A stretch of DNA of 6,812 nucleotides from JBKHJZ01 sp046537875. Its GTDB lineage: Bacteria; Actinomycetota; Acidimicrobiia; Acidimicrobiales; VFJN01. The notes beneath the pieces are model-generated. The model did not search any database. It had not been told where the DNA came from and saw nothing but the letters and a program-made list of their open reading frames with translations. Location: contig JBKHJZ010000172.1 of assembly GCA_046537875.1 (NCBI GenBank), forward strand, positions 1-6,812, given 5' to 3'. Numbering within the stretch: the first letter of the stretch is position 1; each line of letters opens with the position of its first letter. Both the position numbers and the translations under genes were made by a program. Below, in pieces: positions 1-5,160 of the stretch.

Positions 1-114
1 CTGAACAGGCCACGGAGTGTCCACGTTCGGCCGCCGCGCCGCGGTGTGACCTTCGGCCCGTCCGGTGCGGATGGTGCCCGGTGGGCTCCCCCCGGCCGGT
101 AGGGTCTCGTACCC
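1..114. other. Upstream non-coding segment
   Basis: No convincing coding frame enters from the left edge, so this looks like the 5' flank of the antiporter gene. It contains short GC repeats (for example CCGC-GCC-GCGG around 33-44), a GTGTGAC word at 44-50 and a run of six C at 88-93. None of these is a recognised regulatory site. The end of any preceding gene lies outside the window, so its orientation is unknown. Confidence 0.5.
100..105 (+). promoter_or_regulatory. Possible -10 box (TAGGGT) before antiporter gene
   Basis: The hexamer TAGGGT fits the actinobacterial -10 consensus TANNNT and ends 9 bases before the ATG at 115. A transcript starting about 7 bases downstream would have almost no leader, which is common in actinobacteria. 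No good -35 hexamer is seen at the usual spacing. The overlapping AGGG (101-104, 10 bases from the ATG) could instead serve as a weak ribosome binding site. The sequence alone cannot decide between these readings. Confidence 0.35.
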
Positions 115-2073
115 ATGTGCACGGCGTCTCCCCTCGCCGTCGCCGACCCGCTCGGGCCGATCGGGCTGCCGGGGGCCGCTGGACACCTCGTGGGTGCGGT
201 CGGCACCGACCTGGGGCTGTCGCTCGCGGCCGTGGTGATCCTGGGGATCGCCGCGCACTGGACGGCCAGCCGCCTCGGCCTCCCCTCGATCCTGCTGCTC
301 CTCCTCGCAGGCATCCTCGCCGGGCCCGACGTGGCGGGCATCGTCGACACCGACGAGCTGCTCGGGGACCTGCTCTTCCCCGCGGTCTCGCTCGCCGTCG
401 GCATCCTGCTGTTCGAGGGGGGCCTGGGGTTGCGCGTGCGCGAGCTGGAGCGCCACGGGGCCGTGCCGATCGTGCGGCTGGTCACGCTGGGAGCCGCCGT
501 GACCTGGGGCATCGGCGCCCTCGCCGCGGCCTACGTGGTGGACCTGGACCGCAACGCCGCCGTCCTGCTCGGCGCCGTCCTCATCGTCTCGGGACCAACG
601 GTGGTGACGCCGTTGCTGCGGTTCGCCCGGGTGCGCGAGCCCGTCAACGGGGTGCTGCGATGGGAGGGCATCATCATCGACCCGATCGGCGCCACCCTCG
701 CGCTGGTGGTCGTCGAGGCGATCATCGCCCCGGAGAGCACGTGGCCGGCGGCGGCGGAGCGGGTCGCCACCACGGCCGGTGCGGGCGTCGCCGTCGGCGC
801 CGCCGCCGCCGGGCTGCTCACCCTGCTGTTCCACCGCCACTGGGTGTCCGACGAGCTGCACAATCCGTTCACGCTGGCGATGGTCGCCGCCGCCTTCGCG
901 GGCGCCAACCTGGTGCGCCCCGAGGCGGGGCTCTTCGCCGCCACCGCGATGGGCGTCGCCATGGCGAACCAACGGTTCGTCCCCACGTCGCACATCCGGG
1001 ACTTCGAGGAGGACCTCGGCACGCTGCTCATCGCCGTCCTGTTCGTCGTGCTCGGGGCGCGGGTGCAGCTGGACCTGGTGGGCGAGTGGGCGCCGGCGGC
1101 GCTGGGTCTGCTCGCGGTGCTCATCCTCGTGGCCCGCCCCGCGACCGTGCTGGTGTCGACGCTGGGCGGCGGCCTGTCGTGGCGGGAGCGCGCCTACCTC
1201 TGCTTCATGGCGCCCCGGGGGATCGTCGCCGCTGCGGTGTCGGCCCTGTTCGCCCTGCAGCTCGAGCGCGCCGGTCAGCCCGTCGAGGCGCTGGTCCCGG
1301 TCACGTTCGTCGTGATCGTGGGCACCGTGGTCTTCTACGGCCTGGCGGCACGGCCCGCGGCGGTCCGGCTGCGCGTCGCCCGGCCCGACCGCCGGGGTGT
1401 CGCGTTCATCGGTGGCCCGCCCTGGGCTCTGCGCCTCGGCGAGGTCCTCTCGGGCGTCGACGTGCCGGTGATCGTGGCCACCCGCGATCCCATCGAGGCG
1501 GCCGAGGCGGCCGCCCACGGCCTGTTCACCTACACGAAGCGACTCGACGCCGATGACCTGGGCCTGGCGTTCGACTCCGTGGGTGTGGCGGTGGTGATCG
1601 CGGCCTCGCGGGTGGAGGAGGCCAACGCCTACGGGGTCAACCGGGCGATCGGCGCCCTGGGCCGGGCGAACGTCTACTACCTGCCCGTGCACGAGGACGA
1701 CCACGAGGGGGAGGTCGATGCCGAGAGCCGCCGCCCGTTCGGCAAGCGGCTCACCCAGGCGCAGGTGAGCGAGCTGCTCGACGGCGGTGGCCGGATCGTC
1801 GCGCTGGACGAGGAGCAGTTCGACGCCGAGCTGGGCGAGCACGGCGACCACGCCGACCTGGGCGAGCTGCTGGACCACGGCTCGCACGGTGACGGCGGGC
1901 GGCCGGGCGCGATGACGCTGTTCACGATCGACCCCGCGGGTCGGCCCACGGTCGCCACCTCGGGGGGACTCGCGCCGCCCCCCGCGGGAGGACGCGGCGT
2001 CTACCTGGTCGCCCCGACACCGCACCCGGATGCCGAGGCGAGGGGTTCCGAGGAGCCCACCCCGCGGTCGTAG
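115..2073 (+). CDS. CPA1/NhaP-type cation:proton antiporter with cytoplasmic Rossmann-like domain
   Basis: Predicted inner-membrane protein of 652 residues that exchanges Na+ or K+ for H+ in pH and ion homeostasis. Residues about 30-412 form a Na_H_Exchanger membrane domain with roughly 11-13 hydrophobic segments (for example 34-53, 57-71, 84-103, 118-142, 148-168, 186-204, 220-240, 301-316, 326-350, 364-382, 392-412). Family hallmarks are SGPTVV at 159-164 (equivalent to the TDPV region), EGIIIDP at 184-190 with the likely ion-binding Asp189, and APRGIVAAA at 366-374 with Arg368. The usual Asn before that Asp is Ile here, as I recall for some NhaP relatives. A soluble domain follows (about 427-530) resembling TrkA-N/RCK, with GGPPWA (433-438) at the dinucleotide-loop position. 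The tail is rich in His, Asp and Gly (575-595). The ATG at 115 was chosen because it leaves a short N-terminus before the first helix; GTG at 190 is an alternative. The transported ion cannot be read from the sequence. Confidence 0.9.
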   Translation: MCTASPLAVADPLGPIGLPGAAGHLVGAVGTDLGLSLAAVVILGIAAHWTASRLGLPSILLLLLAGILAGPDVAGIVDTDELLGDLLFPAVSLAVGILLFEGGLGLRVRELERHGAVPIVRLVTLGAAVTWGIGALAAAYVVDLDRNAAVLLGAVLIVSGPTVVTPLLRFARVREPVNGVLRWEGIIIDPIGATLALVVVEAIIAPESTWPAAAERVATTAGAGVAVGAAAAGLLTLLFHRHWVSDELHNPFTLAMVAAAFAGANLVRPEAGLFAATAMGVAMANQRFVPTSHIRDFEEDLGTLLIAVLFVVLGARVQLDLVGEWAPAALGLLAVLILVARPATVLVSTLGGGLSWRERAYLCFMAPRGIVAAAVSALFALQLERAGQPVEALVPVTFVVIVGTVVFYGLAARPAAVRLRVARPDRRGVAFIGGPPWALRLGEVLSGVDVPVIVATRDPIEAAEAAAHGLFTYTKRLDADDLGLAFDSVGVAVVIAASRVEEANAYGVNRAIGALGRANVYYLPVHEDDHEGEVDAESRRPFGKRLTQAQVSELLDGGGRIVALDEEQFDAELGEHGDHADLGELLDHGSHGDGGRPGAMTLFTIDPAGRPTVATSGGLAPPPAGGRGVYLVAPTPHPDAEARGSEEPTPRS

Positions 2074-2088
2074 CTCACCCACCCGCTC

Positions 2089-2111
2089 GGCCGGGCCGTC
2101 CTCCCGGCCCG
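2089..2111 (+). terminator. GC-rich hairpin after the antiporter gene, possible terminator
   Basis: Sixteen bases after the TAG stop, GGCCGGG (2089-2095) pairs perfectly with CCCGGCC (2103-2109) around a 7-base loop. A shifted pairing, CGGGCCG (2092-2098) with CGGCCCG (2105-2111), gives another perfect 7-bp stem with a 6-base loop. No U-tract follows, so this is not a classical intrinsic terminator. High-GC actinobacteria often end transcripts at such U-less stems. Its position between two apparently unrelated genes supports the reading, but any GC-rich gap can fold this way. Confidence 0.4.
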
Positions 2112-2127
2112 TGTCACACCCGCTCGA

Positions 2128-2133
2128 TAACGT
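2128..2133 (+). promoter_or_regulatory. Possible -10 box (TAACGT) for the herA-sbcDC operon
   Basis: TAACGT matches TANNNT and ends 8 bases before the ATG at 2142. It is the only AT-richer spot in the 68-base gap (CGATAACG). No Shine-Dalgarno-like purine run lies in the bases just before that ATG, which fits a leaderless or near-leaderless transcript. No -35 element is recognisable at 16-18 bases. A short palindrome, GTGTCACAC, sits at 2111-2119, between the hairpin and this box. Confidence 0.35.
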
Positions 2134-2141
2134 CGCTCGGC

Positions 2142-3977
2142 ATGGAGGCGAGCGGCGACAGCACTGCGCCCGCAGGGGCACACCACGCCGGGTCCGGGCC
2201 CGTGCCCGCCGGCGGCACCGGCCCGGCCGCGCCCGCCGCCAGCACGGGCTCGCCGGTGGCCGGGCTGGTCATCGGCACCGAGCCGGCCACGCCCCTCGAG
2301 TTCTGGGTGGGTGTGGCCGGTGGCACCTACCTGCAGCTCGACGACGTCGTGGTGGTCGACAGGGCGCTACCCGACGGCCAGCGGCTCCGCATCGCCGGTG
2401 TCGTGTCTCAGGTGCGCGCCCGCCACGAGGGCGCCCGGATGGACAGCGACGTGTTCCTGGTGGCCGACGGGGTGCTGCCGGCGCAGGTCAGCGAGACCGC
2501 GCAGGTGCTCGCCACCCAGTTCGAGCCCGAGGTGTTCGTGCCGCCCCTGCCGGGCCAGCAGGTCCACAAGGCCACCGGCGCCGAGCGCGACGACGCCCTC
2601 CTCTTCTCGCAGATGCGGCACCGCCTGCCGGCAGGCCTGTCGCGCGACGACGAGCCGTTCTACCTCGACCTCGAGTTCCTCGACGGCACGCGTGGCGCCC
2701 ACGTCAACATCAGCGGGGTCTCCGGGGTCGCCACCAAGACCTCCTACGCCACCTTCCTCCTCTACAGCCTGTTCCACTCGGGTGTGCTCGGCGCCGAGGG
2801 CGCCAACACCAAGGCGCTCGTGTTCAACGTGAAGGGCGAGGACCTGCTCTTCCTCGACCACGCCAACACCGAGCTGGGCGACGACCAGCCGGCGCGCTAC
2901 GCCCGCCTCGGGCTGCCCGCCGGTCCGTTCGGGTCGGTGGCGTTCTTCGCCCCGCCCGCCCGCGACGACCCCAATGCCAGCCCCGACGTGGCGGCACGCC
3001 AACGCGACGTCACCTCCTTCTTCTGGACAATCGAGCAGTTCTGCCGCGACGAGCTGCTCCCGTTCCTCTTCGCCGACGCCGAGGACGACCGCCAGCAGTA
3101 CACGATGGTCGTGCACAACGTCACCGCCAGGCTCCGCCGGGCCGAGGGCGTCGGGGACGGCGCGGCGAGCATCGACGGCGAGGTCGTCCGGACCTTCGAC
3201 GAGCTCGTCGAGCTCATCGAGCGCAAGGTCGACGTCGACGGTCCCGACCTCTGGGGCGGGCGGGCCATGGGCGCGGGCACCGTCAACGCCTTCCTGCGGC
3301 GCCTGCACGGGGCCCGACCGCACCTGCGCCGCCTCATCCGGGCCGACGTGGCCCGTCCCGACTCGCACCGGGTCGACTTCGACCGCGCCCAGGTCACCGT
3401 GGTCGATCTGCACAACCTGAACGACCGGGCCAAGCGCTTCGTGGTGGGCGTGGTGCTCCGCCGGGCGTTCGAGCGCAAGGAGCGCTCCGGGCAGGCCCGG
3501 CCGCTGCAGTTCGTGGTGCTCGACGAGCTCAACAAGTACGCGCCCCGCGAGGGCGCCTCGCCGATCAAGGAGATCCTGCTCGACGTCGCCGAGCGGGGCC
3601 GGTCGCTCGGCATCGTGCTCATCGGCGCCCAGCAGACGGCCAGCGAGGTCGAACGGCGCATCGTGGCCAACTCGGCCATCCGGGTGGTCGGGCGGCTCGA
3701 CGCCGCCGAGGCCGGCCGGGGCGAGTACGGCTTCCTGCCGCCGGTGCAGCGCCAGCGGGCCACCATCGTCAAGCCGGGCACCATGCTGGTCAGCCAGCCC
3801 GAGCTTCCCATTCCCCTGGTCGTGCAGTTCCCGTTCCCCGCCTGGGCCACCCGGGCGAGCGAGGCGGCCGCTGCCGGCGGCACCACCGTTCGTGGCACGA
3901 CCACTGCCGATCCGACCACCGCGGCGGCCGGCGCCGCCCCGGCCGACCCGTTCGCCGGGTTCCCGCGCGGGGGGTGA
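2142..3977 (+). CDS. HerA-like (FtsK-HerA superfamily, DUF87) ATPase
   Basis: Predicted cytoplasmic DNA-translocating ATPase of 611 residues. Residues 1-38 are Ala/Gly/Pro-rich and probably disordered. Residues about 39-135 look like the beta-rich HAS-barrel domain that begins HerA proteins. The RecA-fold core follows. Its P-loop, GVSGVATKTS (192-201), is unusual, with Thr198 where Gly should precede Lys199. KGED (231-234) lies at the strand that reads D-x-x-GEY in HerA. The Walker B is FVVLDELNKYAP, with Asp461 and Glu462. GAQQTAS (495-501) followed by Arg505/506 and Asn510 matches the conserved late motif of the superfamily. The last 40 residues (572-611) are a low-complexity Ala/Thr/Gly/Pro tail. 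Four bases separate its stop from sbcD, so the two are probably co-translated and act together in DNA-end processing. The ATG at 2142 lacks a ribosome site; GTG at 2256 (residue 39) is an alternative nearer the conserved domain. Family assignment is firm; the exact biochemical role is inferred. Confidence 0.85.
   Translation: MEASGDSTAPAGAHHAGSGPVPAGGTGPAAPAASTGSPVAGLVIGTEPATPLEFWVGVAGGTYLQLDDVVVVDRALPDGQRLRIAGVVSQVRARHEGARMDSDVFLVADGVLPAQVSETAQVLATQFEPEVFVPPLPGQQVHKATGAERDDALLFSQMRHRLPAGLSRDDEPFYLDLEFLDGTRGAHVNISGVSGVATKTSYATFLLYSLFHSGVLGAEGANTKALVFNVKGEDLLFLDHANTELGDDQPARYARLGLPAGPFGSVAFFAPPARDDPNASPDVAARQRDVTSFFWTIEQFCRDELLPFLFADAEDDRQQYTMVVHNVTARLRRAEGVGDGAASIDGEVVRTFDELVELIERKVDVDGPDLWGGRAMGAGTVNAFLRRLHGARPHLRRLIRADVARPDSHRVDFDRAQVTVVDLHNLNDRAKRFVVGVVLRRAFERKERSGQARPLQFVVLDELNKYAPREGASPIKEILLDVAERGRSLGIVLIGAQQTASEVERRIVANSAIRVVGRLDAAEAGRGEYGFLPPVQRQRATIVKPGTMLVSQPELPIPLVVQFPFPAWATRASEAAAAGGTTVRGTTTADPTTAAAGAAPADPFAGFPRGG
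3969..3974 (+). promoter_or_regulatory. Ribosome binding site of sbcD inside the end of herA-like gene
   Basis: GGGGGG, directly followed by the TGA stop of the upstream gene, lies 7 bases before GTG at 3982. It is the only purine-rich run at the right distance, and it supports the GTG start over the in-frame ATG at 3892. Its position within the last codons of the HerA-like gene points to translational coupling. Confidence 0.55.
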
Positions 3978-3981
3978 CACG

Positions 3982-5160
3982 GTGAAGCTGCTGCACACGG
4001 CCGACTGGCACGTGGGGAAGGCCATCCGGGGTCGCTCCCGGGCAGCCGAGCACGAGGAGGTCCTGGCCGAGATCGCCGGCGTCGCCCAGCGCGAGTCGGT
4101 CGATGCCGTCGTCGTGGCCGGCGACCTGTTCGACACGTCGAGCCCCACGCCCGAGGCCGAGCGCATCGTCTACCGGGCCCTGCTCGATCTCGCGGCCGGC
4201 GGCCGCCCGGTGCTCGTCCTCGCCGGCAACCACGACTCGGCGCAACGGCTCGGCGCCGTCGCACCGCTGTCCGAAGCGAGCGGCATCCACGTCGCCTCCG
4301 CCGTGCGACCGGCCGACGAGGGTGGCGTGGTCGAGCTCCGGGCCGACGGCGAGCTGGCGCTGGTGGCGCTGCTGCCGTTCCCGTCGCAGCGCTACGTCGT
4401 CACGGCCGACGTGCTCCTGTCGGGTGACGCCGCCGACGCGCACGCGGCCTACGCCGACCGCGTCGTCCGCATCGTCTCGGCCCTCACCGGGGGGTTCGGA
4501 TCGGGCACGGTCAACCTGGTCGCCGCGCACCTCATGGTGCTGGGTGGGGCGCTCGGCGGTGGCGAGCGGGCGGCCCACACGGTGTTCGACTACTGGGTGC
4601 CGGCCACGGCGTTCCCGCCGTCGGTGCAGTACGTCGCGCTCGGGCACCTGCACCGGGCGCAGCAACTCGCCGGGCCGGCCCCGCTCCACTACTGCGGCTC
4701 GCCCCTGCAGCTCGACTTCGGCGAGGTGGCCAACGAGCCCTCGGTCTCGGTCGTCGAGGTCCGGCCCGGGCAGCCGGCCGCGGTCCGGTCGGTGCGGCTC
4801 GGTGCCGGACGCCGCCTGCGGACGCTGCACGGTCGGCTCTCCGACGTGCTGGCCCGGGCCGAGGAGGCCGGCGACGCCCACCTCCGGGTCGTGCTCGACG
4901 AGCCACCCCGGGTGGGCCTGGCCGACGACGTTCGGGCGCAGCTCCCGGCGGCCGTGGACGTGGTGCTCGCCGCTCGCGACGCCCCCGATTCGGCGGCCGA
5001 GCGCCGGGCCGACCCGGATCGCCTGCGGCGCACGCCGCACGATCTGTTCGCCGAGTACCTCGACGAGGTCGACGAGAGCGACGAGCGGCTGCTCGCGCTG
5101 TTCGACCGGTTGGTCGACGAGCTCGTCTCCGACCCGGTCGCGCGGGAGGGCCCCCGATGA
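3982..5160 (+). CDS. sbcD: Exonuclease SbcCD subunit D (Mre11-type nuclease)
   Basis: Metal-dependent (normally Mn2+) nuclease subunit of 392 residues, partner of SbcC. The complex cleaves hairpins and trims DNA double-strand ends, including protein-blocked ones. All calcineurin-like phosphoesterase motifs are present: DWH (Asp8, His10), GDLFD (47-51, Asp48), GNHD (82-85, Asn83 and catalytic His84), AH in motif IV (His183), and GHLH (221-224, His222 and His224). Residues about 1-250 form the nuclease domain and the rest the capping/SbcC-binding region. The GTG start at 3982 puts the classic N-terminus MKLLHTADWH at residue 1. An upstream ATG at 3892 would add 30 Pro/Arg-rich residues read out of frame from the HerA-like gene, so it was rejected. 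The stop overlaps the sbcC start as ATGA. Length is typical of the family, and no active-site residue is missing. Confidence 0.95.
   Translation: MKLLHTADWHVGKAIRGRSRAAEHEEVLAEIAGVAQRESVDAVVVAGDLFDTSSPTPEAERIVYRALLDLAAGGRPVLVLAGNHDSAQRLGAVAPLSEASGIHVASAVRPADEGGVVELRADGELALVALLPFPSQRYVVTADVLLSGDAADAHAAYADRVVRIVSALTGGFGSGTVNLVAAHLMVLGGALGGGERAAHTVFDYWVPATAFPPSVQYVALGHLHRAQQLAGPAPLHYCGSPLQLDFGEVANEPSVSVVEVRPGQPAAVRSVRLGAGRRLRTLHGRLSDVLARAEEAGDAHLRVVLDEPPRVGLADDVRAQLPAAVDVVLAARDAPDSAAERRADPDRLRRTPHDLFAEYLDEVDESDERLLALFDRLVDELVSDPVAREGPR
5144..5150 (+). promoter_or_regulatory. Ribosome binding site of sbcC
   Basis: GGGAGGG lies 6 bases before the ATG at 5157, inside the last codons of sbcD. It is the best Shine-Dalgarno match in the window. 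Together with the ATGA stop/start overlap, it indicates that SbcC is made by re-initiation or coupling directly after SbcD. Confidence 0.7.

Noticed and set aside
81..1556. Plus-strand 491-codon frame overlapping the antiporter gene
   Set aside because: The Arg-rich nonsense-like translation has no hydrophobic segments, while the frame starting at 115 encodes a coherent multi-helix antiporter.
3892..3981. Upstream ATG as the start of sbcD
   Set aside because: It would overlap the HerA-like gene by 86 bases and add 30 Pro/Arg-rich residues before the canonical SbcD N-terminus. GTG at 3982 has a ribosome site at the right distance.
2030..3985. Plus-strand 651-codon frame overlapping the HerA-like gene
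   Set aside because: The product is Arg/Pro/Gly-rich low-complexity sequence typical of an out-of-phase reading of GC-rich DNA. The other phase has HerA-family motifs over its whole length.
2367..4166. Minus-strand open frame of about 600 codons opposite the HerA-like gene
   Set aside because: Its composition is Gly/Val/Glu/Leu/His-rich without a fold or motif, and it mirrors the codon phase of a well-supported plus-strand ATPase gene.
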